Source: Platerodrilus igneus (lineage: Eukaryota; Arthropoda; Insecta; Coleoptera; Lycidae). From it: a DNA stretch of 64,000 nt. The stretch spans positions 372,001-436,000 of the forward strand of contig JARFIW010001255.1 of NCBI GenBank assembly GCA_036346225.1, in the 5' to 3' direction. The position numbers and the translations under genes were made by a program. Of this stretch, positions 1 to 11,784 are shown one piece after another. The notes under the pieces are model-generated. The model had not been told where the DNA came from. It saw nothing but the letters and a program-made list of their open reading frames with translations, and ran no database searches. The first letter of the stretch is position 1. Every line of letters starts with the position of its first letter.

Positions 1-859
1 TTTCGGGCTGGCCCGACTTTCATTCGGTGAATGGAAAGATATTTTTTCGGTTGTGTTCAACAAGTAACTATCACTTCTTTGTTTGATTTAAAGGTATAAT
101 GATTTTGGTTTACAATCAAGATACTTGTGGACCATACCGTAGTATATCATTTGATTTTTGATTCTTCAAAAAATCCTAGAAATGTGTAACAAAAGTACAA
201 AATGTTTAGCAATTTTCAATGTTTATGAAATTGTTACAGACAGATTTTTATAGCCCTTTTTTACTTTGAGAAGCTGAAACTCTTGAAGAGAATTGAAGTT
301 TGATCTATAATTTGATTATCTTTGTTCTAGTTCTTTTAAATTTTTATTTCACCGACTGACAAGTCGTGTCAAAGTTCAAGATTTAACACTTTTGGTGAAT
401 TACTGAATGCTAAAAATTAAATAAATTGTTTATAGGTCACAGTATAAACGGTACCAAACTTCATCGGTTAATACCTCAAGCAATTGAAAATTGGTACCTA
501 GTGTTATTAGAACTTAAGGAACCTGAAAGTTAAATAATATACGGAATGGTTCCTTAAAAAAGTTGAATTTTCAAATTGTGAAATGTAGAGGATGCCTAAT
601 TATTTAAAAATTCATATTATCTGATGGAATAGAAATAAAATGAAGTAATTGTTTTAGGTTGAAAAGATTTTTAAAAAATGATTACCAAAAGGTATAAATC
701 AGTACATACTTCCTTGTATATACCAATAAAATTTTATTTACTTTATCCTTCTTTTATGGCATGAGTTCGATAATGGCATTATTATACATTTTCTCGCAAT
801 AAATAGAAAACTATATCTGCAGCCAAATTCTACTATTCAACAATAAATTAACAGATAAT
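1..859. other. Non-coding AT-rich DNA
   Basis: I see no convincing gene, RNA or repeat here. It is AT-rich with short open frames only. Confidence 0.5.
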
Positions 860-1030
860 CATGCACGTAGCTAGTGGGAGGGGACTTAGGGGGCTAAACC
901 CTCCCCCAAATATTCTAGACCTCCCCAAGAAAGGTGTTCAGAAAACGCTAAAAATATTGTTGTATTTAGAAAATGATTAATGGCTGTTCAGTCTCTCCCT
1001 CCTTCCAACAAAAAGCTAGTTACGTTACTG
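860..1030. mobile_element. Small hAT-type MITE, 171 bp
   Basis: The ends form imperfect terminal inverted repeats: the left end starts CATGCACGTAGCTAG and the reverse complement of the right end reads CAGTAACGTAACTAG. The flanks are cagataat (852-859) and gtgataat (1031-1038), an 8-base duplication with two mismatches, the length expected for hAT transposition. The interior has no coding capacity and is rich in C and G runs. A similar end, reading CAGGGCCGTAACTAGC on the minus strand, occurs near 61.05 kb. Family assignment rests only on the CA start and the duplication length. Confidence 0.5.
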
Positions 1031-2309
1031 GTGATAATATCGAAGTATTCAAAGTATAAAATTCAAAATTTCAAGTACCCTAAAAGTGTCTTCTATAAAT
1101 ATAGTCTACGAATAGACAATTAACGTATTATTTTCGAAAGTTTTATTGAAATCGTTATTTTAAAATTCATGCAGCAGTAAAGAATCTAGCGCTAATTAAT
1201 ATATACTACATAGTAGTGTTTAAATAGTTATTAGTATATCAAGGCCGCGAAATTGCTTTTTAGCGTACCGAGATTAAAGTTTATCGCATAGATCGCTTGC
1301 GACGGAACCAATATAATCTCGAGTCGCTAAATAATTTTGTGGTCAAGGTGCAACCGTTTGCATGGCTTCATTTCAAAATTTTTTCACTTAACTGATTAAG
1401 CTATAGCTAGAATTTAGATGTCTATATAGTGGTTTTACATCACACGTTGCTATGGATATGATATCTTTAAAACACCGACAGTATTCTTAAAAATTCCTGA
1501 AAAATGTTAGGCTGCGCTAGTACTACATAGTTTAATTTCCTATACTATTTCAGAGCTCATAGTATTATAAACTTAGCTTTCTGATTTACTATTCAACACC
1601 TGAAAAATCTAAAAGCCGGTGCGAAAATTTTTAGAAATATGTATTTTACTTAGTAAGAAGTAATTAAACCTTTCTTGTAATATCTTCTCGAGAGTGCTTA
1701 AGATATTTTGTATTGTATATGTGTACTGGAATAAAATAGTGAGATTTTCGTACTTAAGTAACTAACTGTTGGATTAAAAGTCAACCATCATAATAGAAGT
1801 AGTAGTAGCTAACCTACATAGAATTTCAGTCTTCACTTTTACCTTCGGGAAATTAGATATAAGGGGATAACGACTTGGATAGTTTTTTGCCCAACCAACG
1901 CGAAAGAACACATGCAGAGTCATTTGTATACCGAAGGATATTTACCTGTAAGAACAACAAAAAACATACTGTTTTTGATACTGCTTTGACCGTTGACCTA
2001 CTTCTATTGCATTAAAACTTGTATTCTTTTATTTTGTACCATTTAGCATTTATTTGACAATAAAATATAATGGGTGCTTAAAAATGCTTTAAAGGCACTT
2101 ATAAACAAATGTCATACGCTTTTTTTAATATATGCATAGGTACCTGCATCAAAACTTCAACTGGAAATAATTATAGTTTTCAATTAGTTTGACAGTTCGT
2201 TTGATTGAGATTTTGATCATGGTTAAAAGATTTACGTTTGACATAATATGTAGTTTGACAAATAAATATAAACTTGTAGATGTTGTTGTTTAGCAACCTT
2301 TAAAACACT
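1031..2309. other. Non-coding AT-rich DNA
   Basis: I see no gene or clear repeat. The last couple of hundred bases before the Jockey ORF1 may be the 5' UTR of that LINE, since base composition rises near 2310. Confidence 0.4.
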
Positions 2310-2541
2310 AGTGCGATAAAGATCGTCGCATTCGAGATACCAAGAGTGTATGACGTGTCTCAAGTTTCCGTGTCGAATTCGCGATAACTGTTAGTATTAT
2401 TAGTTCGCATAATAAACAATAATTAGTTTTAATATTTAGTGTATATCATTAGTCCATAATGTAGTGCAGTTATAATTATAGTTGTAAGTTAATTAGTTAA
2501 AATCAGTGCATAAACAATAACAAGCTGCAGTCACTAACTTT

Positions 2542-3878
2542 ATGAAAACCGGCAGAATACACAAAATCAACGGAGCAATAAATCGTAAGAAAAAACAGAA
2601 TGACAAACCTGAACTCAATAGTGATGTAAGAAAAATAAGAAATATTATTGCGCCAAATAACAAAATAATTAGTGACACCGTTGTACAAGTGACAACCAAA
2701 TCCTTAAATTCGCTAAATACCATTGTGTTCAAAGCTGTAAACAAAAAACTACAAGATAAGAATTATACGAAAGTGAAAACAGTAGTGGATCACGCTAAGC
2801 AAAATGTAATTATTGAGATCGCTACAAATGCAAGTGAGCAAGTCATTAACACTCAAAATTCCGACAGAGAAACGGAAATGCAGGTAGATCCCAAGGATAA
2901 CCACCCTCAGAAAGAATTTGAGAATGCTCTGTGTAAAGTCACGGACGCAAAGGTGAATGATTCTTCAACAATGACTAGCACCACCGCAATAAATTTCACT
3001 TTTATGAACAATTTTAGAGCAAAAGGTATCACAAGCCGTGAAATTGACAATGAAGGTTTTAGTAAACCTAAAAAATATGCAAAATCTAAAGACAATCCAA
3101 GCAAAATAGAAATAATATCTGGTAATCGATACGACCTCTTAAATACACAGAAAGCTCAAGATGAACCGGATAAAAACATGGACTGTTGTTCAGAAAGTGA
3201 AATTGATAGCGTTAGTAACTTTGATAGAACTGAAATACGAAGTAAACTGCGCAGTGCTAATCCGCCGCCTCCAATAGTAATACACGGTAAAGCCATAAAC
3301 CATAAACAACTTATAACTAATTTAAATAACAGGTTACATGAGGGATTTATAATAAAATACACTTCAAATAATACAAATATTCTCATAAAAGACAGAGAAG
3401 AGCGCAAATAATTTATAAAACATATGGAGACTGAAAACGCTAAATTCCACACATTTGCAGACTCGGACGAGAAATCGCACGCGTTCGTGTTACGTGGACT
3501 AACAAGTGACGTCGAACCGGAAGAAATTGAGCAAGAATTGATAAATAAGAATATCCCTGTAACAAACTGATACAAAATGAAAACTAAATTTACACCACTG
3601 TTTCTAGTAATTACAACGAACGACATCACACTTAAAAAGTTGCAATCCGAAATTAAAAATGTCGTATACACAAGGATTTCGTGGGAATGACAACATAACA
3701 AAAAACGCATCACCCAGTGTAGAAGATGCCAGCAATGGTCTCACGCTACAGGGAACTGTAGAGGAACCATACGTTGCGTCAAATGCGCGGCGGAACATTG
3801 GACGTACACCTGCACCAAAACACGAGATACTCCTCTCCTGCAAAATGCGCACATTGCAATGGTCCTCGCCCAGCTAGC
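2542..3878 (+). pseudogene. Jockey-type LINE ORF1 (gag-like nucleic-acid-binding protein)
   Basis: The ORF opens with an intact 289-codon stretch (2542-3411), Lys/Asn-rich and probably disordered. After an in-frame TAA the same frame continues with a region like the PRE_C2HC domain that precedes zinc knuckles in Jockey gag proteins (FHTF near 3450, VLRGL near 3490). A TGA near 3568 and a frameshift near 3690 follow. Two zinc knuckles are then readable at about 3711-3816: CRRCQQWSHATGNC (C-x2-C-x4-H-x4-C) and CVKCAAEHWTYTC (C-x2-C-x3-H-x4-C). In this family ORF1 binds the LINE RNA and takes it to the nucleus. The gene is broken in at least three places. Confidence 0.75.
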
Positions 3879-4272
3879 AGCGAGGAATGTCCGGAAGACA
3901 TTAAAATAATTAAAGAAGTAACAGAAAAAGTACTTAAAACAACACCTACATTTAATCAAACAAATAAGAAACAAATCACCCCAGATATCAGAAGCAGGGT
4001 GCAATTCCCAAATATCTCAACTAACGTAAACTCGTGGGAAACACAAAACTATTCCCAACCTCAACATCAGATACCGGGAAAAGCAACAACTAATCCAGAT
4101 GGCACAGAAGAGTTCCAAGAACTAATTAAAGAGCTGGGAGAGTTAATCAAACTAATTAATGTAAAAGGCATGCTAAGAGTCCTCAAAGATTTAAATGGTA
4201 TTTTAAAAAACTGCAACACACCAATTGAAAAATTCACGGCATTCAACAACTTTGCTATAAATATAAATCAAT

Positions 4273-5200
4273 ATGGATTATAAAGCCAAAATCATGACCT
4301 GGAATGCAGACGGACTGTTGGGTAAACTAGGACAGTTAATACACTTTATAAAAACAAACAATATAGACATTGCACTCCTAAACGAAACAAAATTGAAAAA
4401 CTCTTAAAATGTAAAAATAAGAGGATACACCATCCTACGCAAAGATGGCATTAATAACACAGGACAAGGAGGCGTAGTCATAGTGATTAAAAATAGTGTA
4501 CCATATTGTGAAGTGGACATACCCCAAAGTAGTATATAAACATTAGGTATTAGACTGGTAAATAACACATCTTTAATCTGTGATATAACTCCCCCCAGAA
4601 CAATTTTAGTGACATAGACCTCATAAACATAACTAGTGTAAGTAACAAAGTAGTGTTAGTTGGTGACCTTAACGCAAGACACTATACGTAGAACTGTCAC
4701 AGAAACAATCGCAACGGACTCACCCTACGGGAATTTGTTAATAGAAACACTTTAGAAATAGTATACCCGGACACTCCCACACTATACCCATGGAACGACA
4801 CAACCCTCACAACAATAAATATGCTGGTAATTAAAAACATTAATTACATAATCACACCAGAATCACTCCCAGAACTTTGCTCAGATCACAATCCAGTTCT
4901 CTTCAAAATAAAAATACAATCACCGCCAAATTCATTTATAAGGATAAGATCATATAAGCACACCAACTGGAAACGGTTTAGGGAAACGTCAGACAATTAC
5001 ATCCAGTTAACCACAAATTATGAAACTCCTACGGAGGTAAACGCTAAAGTGGATGAATTCACACAACTGATACAGAAAACCGTTCAAAAATACACCAAAA
5101 TAATTAAAATCAATCCAACCAAAGACGATATCTCAGAAGAAATAAAAGACACGATAGTAATCAGAAATAGAATTAGGAAACGCTGGCAGCAGACAGTTCA
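4273..5200 (+). pseudogene. Jockey-type LINE ORF2, endonuclease domain only
   Basis: This is the start of the LINE polymerase ORF. The ATG at 4273 opens an apurinic-type endonuclease domain with readable landmarks: TWNADGL at the N-terminus, a catalytic-Glu stretch LNETKL, GDLNARH in the middle and the C-terminal SDHNPVLF motif near 4880. The enzyme would nick target DNA to prime reverse transcription. There are several stops (for example near 4408, 4538 and 4615). A Lys/Arg-rich linker follows, then the SINE at 5200. The reverse transcriptase is missing. Confidence 0.75.
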
Positions 5201-5498
5201 TTTACATTTTCAATGCTCCACCAGAAGGTACTACATTGGCCAGGAGGCGAGTTTTTTGTTGTCTGGAAATTTTAGAATTTTGTCGAACCCTTGCCGTTCC
5301 AGGCAAGGTAGAGATCTTTAACGTGCGTGACAACACTCACACACGGTACCTCCATTTAACCTCTCATCCGAACGAGGGCGTAATTTTTGTGAAAAATGCT
5401 CACCTGTCATTTCTCAAGCAGTCGGCCGTGTCGGGATTTGAACCCGGGACCTTGGGATCCGTAGTCCTACGCTTACTACATTGATCCACGGCGACGCC
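5200..5498 (-). mobile_element. tRNA-derived SINE, copy 1
   Basis: On the minus strand this reads tRNA-like head, body, then a 3' tail shared with the local R1/I-group LINE. The head lies at about 5410-5498 with a B box near 5440 (gatttgaaccc on the plus strand, the complement of GGTTCAAATC). The body has the family block around CACGCACGTTAAAGATC near 5310-5330. The tail contains CTACATTGGCC and the partner CAATG of the 3' stem-loop (5208-5242). It abuts the Jockey endonuclease. I see no target duplication, so one flank may have been lost. Confidence 0.8.
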
Positions 5499-5519
5499 TC
5501 CCCTTCACATACCCCTGAA

Positions 5520-5940
5520 TCTTGGTAAAATAGGGCATATAATTAGAAAACAATAGAAAGAGAACTGAGCTATATGTAAGCTGTGTGGGAATTTCAGAGA
5601 ACTGTGAAGGCTAGCTCAGAATATAAATAAGTGTAGGTACGTGTCCAACCAGTTTTAAGACGGAAAACCTAATTACGAAATATAAGCGTAGATAAATTTG
5701 AATATTATAAACAACTACGGGTGTGGGTGTGAAATATCTGCAACTAATGGTGACTGTGCGAAGAGATATATTGGAAAATATATTAAATCGGTAAATGGTT
5801 AAGTGTTGGAGGAACTTGGCAGCCACAGGCTGCTTACCTCCCTTCACAACCACTGAAGGTCGGAGAAATGAGGTATATAATTGTAAAACAATAAAAGAGG
5901 ACCGAACTGCATCTAACAAGAAAGAACAGCGCCTATGATC
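5520..5940. repeat. Degenerate repeat flanking the RTE fragment
   Basis: Two related stretches, about 5510-5660 and 5845-5930, share a phrase of the type cccttcaca..ccctgaa..ggtatataattgtaaaacaata. The first also carries text like the end of the RTE fragment at 6320-6380 (gtaggtacgtgtccaaccagttttaa against gagggtacgcgtctaaccagtttcag). These look like overlapping remnants of older LINE insertions. No coding sequence is supported. Confidence 0.4.
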
Positions 5941-6400
5941 AAAGACAACAAACCTAGAAACAAGAAAACAATTGTTGAAAGCATATGTGTGGAGCACAGC
6001 ACAGCATGCTTATTCAATACGGGCAGTGGAAAAAGCAGACAGAATACCGATAGCAGGCTTTTGAAATGTTGTGCTTCAAATGTATGAGGATGATAGCATG
6101 GAGAGACAAAGTTAATAACAAATAAGTTATGGAAATGGTTGGAGAATAAAGATATCTGTGGAAAAAAAAGAGAATTAGACGGGCAGAATACGTTCTAAAG
6201 CATTTTTGGGGAATAGTATGGGATATATTACAAGCAGAGATAGGAAAAAGGAAAAAGTAGGTAGATGTAGACCTAGATCAGATAGTGATAGATGCAGACT
6301 GCAAATTTCAGGAAAATGTGTAGGTTAGTTCAGAATAGGAAACTATGAGGGTACGCGTCTAACCAGTTTCAGACCTAATGATGATGATGAGTCTATAATT
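5940..6400 (+). pseudogene. Degenerate RTE-type LINE C-terminus and 3' tail
   Basis: Joining frames gives a protein like the C-terminal region of the RTE-type LINE at 30.9-34 kb: an AFEMLCFK..RMIAWRDKV stretch, then VMEMVGE and a YVLKHF motif matching GHQLRH in the better copy. The coding remnant runs into atgatgatgatgag at 6380-6394, the short triplet repeat expected at an RTE 3' end. Many stops and frameshifts make it an old, dead fragment on the strand opposite to the other RTE copies here. Confidence 0.6.
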
Positions 6401-8058
6401 CCAAAAGCTGCAAATTGACGTTTCTATAGTTTATAAGCTGCTATTGGTATTCATTAAAATTTGAGATATTATTTCTTTGTCGCAGTTATTATTTTTAGTT
6501 GAGATATCAAATTATATGAAATTGCATTATTTTGTGTACAAACTGAGTAAAAAAGGTTTTTTTTTAAACACCATGTATACATACTATTGTCTCATCCACG
6601 TAGAAAATTGAAATTGATTTCTGTCAGACATGGTCAGTTTTTAAATGATTAAATATGAAATAAGAAAAAACCGATAAAAAATTGATCGTTTAAGACAACC
6701 GTTAGATAAATTAAAATGTGAATTTACAAATATGTGATATTAGTTTTCCTATAAGAAGCTGACACACTCCAAGCTTCTGATCCCAGTGTAACCGGTTAGA
6801 AAGCTTTAGCGGCCAATTTGGAGCGGTACCGCTAATCTTGGATTCTATGATTTTAGACCCTCTATACCCAAAGTAAATTCCTTGAAAGCACACACTAAAT
6901 TTACAAGACATTGTGGTTCCACTGCTACAACAGCCACCTTTCAATAGAAATGATAATTTGTATATTAGTCATTCGGTTTTTATCATTCAATGGCGGCTAT
7001 TAAAATTCTACTAACTTTACAGTGCATAAAGAAATCTATTATTCACTATCGTCTGAATATTATGATTTCAAAATGTCATTGACATTAATCATGATTAAAA
7101 AATCTGAAAACGTGCTTATGTGAATAACTATCAGTAACTCGCATAATTATAAGCAACGCTCTATGTAACACTAACTTATCTAAACAAATAACCACAACGA
7201 CCTGGTCAATAAATGGATAATAATGGGCGCTGGCGATTAATTTTATATTTTAAATTTAATGACATGTTGTAATTTTTGTAGTAAGCACACTAAAATATAC
7301 TATCGCGCCTTAGTCAGAAATTTTAGGAAAGCGCATTCGATTTATATTATGATCAATTATTGTCTTAATAATTTCAGATAATACAAATATGAACAAGTTT
7401 AGAAACCGTACTTTGATAATAATAGGTCACTTACCGGATTGCTATTTAATATTTTTATGTCACACTAGCAGTGATTAAAGCACGCACATCTGATCAGTAA
7501 TTAAATTTCGCGATCAACTAGACGGTTCGGATTACTCAAGCTCGACAACTGACTCGATTTGTTTATTTTTTTCTAAGTGGATTATCATTTTGTTTTCATT
7601 ACAGAGCTACATCCTCTCTAATGCTACAGAAATTATTTAGTAATATATAGAACGTTCCAGTTTATAATTATTTTAGAAAGTCATTTATTACACGAAATGG
7701 GTTTAGCTTGAAGCAACTGTGTTTCATATTTAGTTTAAAAAAAAGGCATTAGTTTAGTTCGCAGTTTTAAAATTTATTATTGCTTAGGAGTGCAGAATAT
7801 TAATAAATGAACTGTGTTAAGTGTGGTCGAAAAATGTTATGGAACGGTGTTATGAAGTATATCATACTTTAACCAAAAATAGCTTATTATTTTCCAAAAA
7901 CCCTTGATAGCTAAATTTTTTAATCTTCTACCTTCACGTGATCTAGGTAAAACAAAACGATGAATTTAAGTCTTTATTCCATACATATTAATGTCAGTGA
8001 ATTGGGGGTCCATTTGTAGTTCAACATAAAAAGCATGTCAACACCTTCAATGTATAAT
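6401..8058. other. Non-coding AT-rich DNA
   Basis: I see no gene or recognisable element here. Open frames are short and do not resemble known proteins. Confidence 0.45.
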
Positions 8059-8820
8059 CAGAGTTGGACCGGGTCGCGATTTTTTGACCCGGTGACCCTG
8101 TGACACGAAATAGACTGACCCGGGACCCGGCAACACGGGACCCGTACTGATCCGGTAACCCGAACTGATCCGGTGACCCGGCGACCCCAAGAGACCCAAT
8201 AACCCGCTATCCCAAACTGACCCGCTGGCCCAAAGTGACCCGGAACCCAATCTGACCCGGTTACTCAAACTGTTCTCCCAAATGCGCAACTCTAATTTAA
8301 CCGTTCCAACTCTTACTGGTTTCGAAATAGCAATGGTGCCGTAATAAAAAACGATCTGTAGATGGGCTTTGCTTTGTAATGTTTAAATAAATTCGAGGTG
8401 TTCTTGTTGATTGGGTACTAATATTCTAACTCGTATAAAATTATAAAAACATTGCAATTCAACTGATAATTATTACGTATATGAATGAGTTAAAGGAAAA
8501 ATTTAGCATAGACTGTTATAAGTGATGATTAAATAAGTGTTGCCGCCCTATGTGCTAAACTGTTAACCGTTAAACGACTTTAAAATAATTTTTATGCGTA
8601 TGTATTATGTACTTATTTGTTTACGTAGCCCTGTTATTTTACTGGCTGGTATTTAAGCATTACAGCAACCGGGTACCTATGCGCACGTCAATGTCAGGAG
8701 CATATACTGCTAACACCTGGTCAAAACCAGGTCACCGGGTTACCGGGTCAATACCCGGTCAATTCCGGGTGACATGCCTGACCGGGTAACCTGGCAAAAA
8801 AGTGACCCGGTCCAACACTG
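8059..8820. mobile_element. Non-autonomous DNA transposon with ACCCGG subterminal repeats
   Basis: The ends are inverted: the left reads CAGAGTTGGACCGGGTC and the reverse complement of the right reads CAGTGTTGGACCGGGTC, each followed by a T run and further GACCCGG motifs. Both subterminal zones (8065-8280 and 8665-8812) are dense in degenerate CCGGGTNACCCGG motifs, many of them palindromic. The middle, about 8290-8640, is AT-rich and non-coding. CAGNGTTGG ends suggest hAT ancestry, but the 8-base flanks (tgtataat and acttaaaa) do not match, so the call is tentative. Confidence 0.6.
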
Positions 8821-9204
8821 ACTTAAAACTACCATGGAGCAAAACTGAGAAATATTTTTAGAGACCGCATAAATAAAACAAAGAAACATATTACAATTTC
8901 GTAATACATAAAAAAGTTACCGCCGTTTTTCATTTGCACAATTATTGCAGGTCAAAAATGCGCGTTCCAAACAAATTGGAAAAACGCATTCCGTAAAAAC
9001 ATAATGTTTTTCTGCTCGTATTTGTGGGGCATACTGGTCCAGCTTATTGATTTTCGGCTGTTTGATTTTCTCGTAATCAAGAGTTATTCATTTGAGTCCC
9101 TAACTATTATTTCGTTTAGAGCACATATTGAATTAAAGCCTTAATTTTATAAATTATATAAAAAAGTAAGAAATAACTGGCGTTTGTTTGATCTTCAAAA
9201 TACT

Positions 9205-9460
9205 CAAAAGGTTATGCGTGTGTGTGTATGCATGCGTGCGTGTGCATGCGTTGCTGTGTGGGTGGGTGCGTGCGTGCGGATGGATGCGTGCGTGCGTTCG
9301 TGCGTGGGTGTACGTATGTGTGTGTGCTGGCGTATGGGTGTGCGCATGCGTGCATGCTTGCGTGAGCTTACGTGTGTCGTTGCGTAAGGTTACATACGTG
9401 CTTGCGTGCGTGCGTGCATGCGTTTCTGCGTGCTTGCATTCGTGCTTGCTATACTGTTTA
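9205..9460. repeat. GT/GC-rich microsatellite (degenerate GTGC repeat)
   Basis: About 250 bp of alternating purine-pyrimidine sequence built from gtgc, gtgt and gtat tetramers. Long open frames on both strands across it are artefacts of the repeat. Confidence 0.85.
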
Positions 9461-9689
9461 TGACAACTGTATGCATCTATAAAGAGTTTCAACAGGGAAC
9501 AATAATTTTAAAATTCCTACGTTGTAAATAATCTTATTAGGAATTTTTATTCTTGTATAAACTAAATTCCTTGAAGTTAAGGGAAAACAATCAGATTGCA
9601 CTCTTGTATTATTATTATAAAGCTGGAAATTTCATTTAAAGCGTTCGAACAGACATAGAAGGGGCATTGAGGCGCAGAGGCACTACACA

Positions 9690-10165
9690 CCACTCCCACC
9701 ATCTTCTATCACCCTCCTTTTCTGTTCCCTTTGTCACTCATCCTCAACCCACCTTCGTCATCTTCTTCCTCCGTTCTTCTCACTTACCCTAAACCCTCAT
9801 CCGTTTTTCTTCTAACTTATTCTCAACCCTTCTCCGTCTTTTTCTTCACTCATCTTCAACCCCCTTAGTTTTCTTCACTCATCCGCAACCGCGTTTGTTC
9901 TCCTTCTCATTCATCTTTAACCCTTCCCCGTTCTCCTCCTCACTCACCATCAACCCTCCTATGTCCTATTACTCACTCATTGTTAGCCCTCCTCCGTCTT
10001 TCTCACTCATCCTCAGACCTCCTCCGTCTTCCAACCTCGTCATCTTCCGTCCTCCATCGTCCTCCTCCTTACTAATCCTCAACCTTCTTCTGCACTCCAC
10101 CTCAATCCTCCTGCACCTCATTCATTTTCTGATCTCTAACTTCCTCCTACTTTAATCGTCCTCCA
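9690..10165. repeat. CT-rich degenerate minisatellite
   Basis: About 470 bp, strongly pyrimidine on the plus strand. Imperfect units of roughly 30-45 bases repeat the phrase cactcatcctcaaccctcc, followed by ccgtctt or cgttctt. The open frame inside (9895-10155) is a Ser/Pro/Leu-rich repeat translation and is not supported as a gene. Confidence 0.75.
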
Positions 10166-10539
10166 CTTCAATCATCTTCCACACCTTATTAATCCTTATA
10201 TGTGTAATAATAGATCTTGCTATGTTTTCAACTAGCTCTGTTCCAACTACTCTTCAAGGTTACCATTTAATTACACATAATCTCTACATTACACTACAAC
10301 AACCATGACGATCCAACTATTACATTTCTCTCACACCACCTTTGTACAATTTGTAGATTTAGCCTGTAAATCTTAACTCTAATGAGTAATACCACGTTAA
10401 ACCTAAGAATAAAAACAACAAAATTTAAAAACCTTATTAATAATATATTTGCTAGGGATGACGTTACAAATAAGTAACGCAAACTTTATCAAGAAATATT
10501 ATAATTTTATTAAATATGTACATGCATTCTTAAGTAACA

Positions 10540-11300
10540 TCCACTGTGATAACCGGCATCTGGCGAATTAGGGATACACAAGAGAAACGTAGCTTACTTC
10601 TGATGCGTCACAAAAGGCATGCAAATCAAGTTCATTTATCTCTTTGCAAGTCGCTTGACAAGGAATTTGTAAACTCGATAAAATTGAAAGTTCAAATAAA
10701 TACTTTTTTCCATTGATTAAGAAGGCTGTCTGGAGATTCAGTATCCCAATTGATTCTCAAAATCCACAACAGTTGAATAAAGAATTTTGTAAAGACTGTA
10801 ACCGTCGTTAAAAATTTCAAACGATCAAAGATTCTAGTGGATGTCGTTAGAATGTGTCTTCTTGTACATAGCCCATCGCTGATTTGTATATCATACAAAA
10901 AATCGTTTAAGTCAGAAAACCATTTAAACTCCAAATCCTTTACTGCAAAGAGCATGTGCATCGCTAAAGATAATAAAAAACTGCTCGACCTACAAAATTG
11001 GCATATTTGATAAAACAACGGCATAGTTGGCAATCCAACCAGTGATGATATCATCCACATACGTCTTAGAACGGTTGATGTTCAAGGATACGAGAAGATT
11101 ACAACAAACTAGTTCTTAAATTGTGCAAAGAGTAAGAAATAATGAAGAATTTACACTATGCGTGACAGTATTTAAACGATAGTCAGCAATAGGATCAGAT
11201 GGATTAAATGGCCACATAATCTGTTAATAATCACTGTCATCTGATATCACATTGATCTGGCGGTATATATGTTTAATGTTAGCGGTTAATGCAATACTTT
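10540..11300 (-). pseudogene. BEL/Pao reverse transcriptase and A17-region fragment
   Basis: On the minus strand the pieces read in BEL/Pao order: an RT palm stretch with IYRQINV and the catalytic YVDDIITG (near 11,050), then the region after RT with TRRHILTTSTRIFDRLKFLT (near 10,800) and WDTESPDSLLNQWKK, then ELSILSSLQIP and LDLHAFCDAS (RNase H start, near 10,600). The frame shifts several times, so it is a pseudogene. The matching 5' part of a BEL element on the same strand lies at 25.95-27.25 kb, beyond the 13-kb inverted-repeat element, so the two may be halves of one insertion. Confidence 0.8.
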
Positions 11301-11381
11301 GAGATATAAACAGTGTTACGTACTGTTTTTAGACACCAGAATATCAACCTGGTAATACACAGAAACTCAGTGAAGTATACC

Positions 11382-11673
11382 TTACATGTGATATTGCAAT
11401 ACTCCACCCCACCCGAAGGTACTACATTGGCCAGGAAGCAAGTTTTTTTTTAGCTGAAGAATTTTGAATTTTACCGAACCCTTGCTGTTCCAAGCAAGGT
11501 AGGGATCTTTAACGTGCGTGACAACACTTACACACGGTACCTCCATTTTACCTCTCATCCGAACAAGGGCGTATTTTTATGAAAAATGCTTGCTTAACAT
11601 TTTTCAAGCGGACCGTGTTGAGACCTTGGGTGCAGTAGTCACACGCACACCAACTACGCCACGGAGCAGCCTG
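11382..11673 (-). mobile_element. tRNA-derived SINE, copy 2
   Basis: Same family as the other copies. The minus strand runs from a head near 11,673 (CTCCGTGGCGTAGTTGG A box) through the CACGCACGTTAAAGATCCC block to the 3' stem-loop at 11,408-11,435. The head is degenerate and lacks several bases of the B-box region. Target duplications gtgaagtatacc (11,370-11,381) and gtgaagtgtacc (11,674-11,685) flank it. In SINE orientation the target reads ggtacacttcac, which contains ACTTC as at the other loci. Confidence 0.85.
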
Positions 11674-11784
11674 GTGAAGTGTACCGCTAAAAATCCTGTT
11701 TCGCTAAAATACCGAAAAACCTTGACTGTACTAACAGAAATGGTTGCCGACTAACTAGGCGAGACGGATGGTGGTAGGGGATGT

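Larger units (their letters stand above)
2310..5200 (+). mobile_element. Jockey-type LINE, 3'-truncated and degenerate
   Basis: This is a non-LTR retrotransposon holding a probable 5' UTR, a gag-like ORF1 and the endonuclease part of ORF2. Coding similarity stops near 5200, where a SINE begins. No reverse-transcriptase domain follows the SINE, so the copy lost its 3' half rather than being merely interrupted. Stops and frameshifts in both ORFs show it is dead. The 5' boundary is inferred from a change in composition and is not resolved. Confidence 0.75.

Noticed and set aside
8047..8289. 80-codon minus-strand frame rich in Gly/Ser/Leu
   Set aside because: It is a translation of the ACCCGG-rich transposon end, not a gene.
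9154..9492. Thr/His-rich frame on the minus strand and Cys/Val-rich frames on the plus strand
   Set aside because: Produced by the GTGC microsatellite, which keeps several frames open by composition.
9895..10155. Ser/Pro-rich frame resembling a low-complexity protein
   Set aside because: It is the CT-rich minisatellite read in one frame, with no start context or conserved motif.
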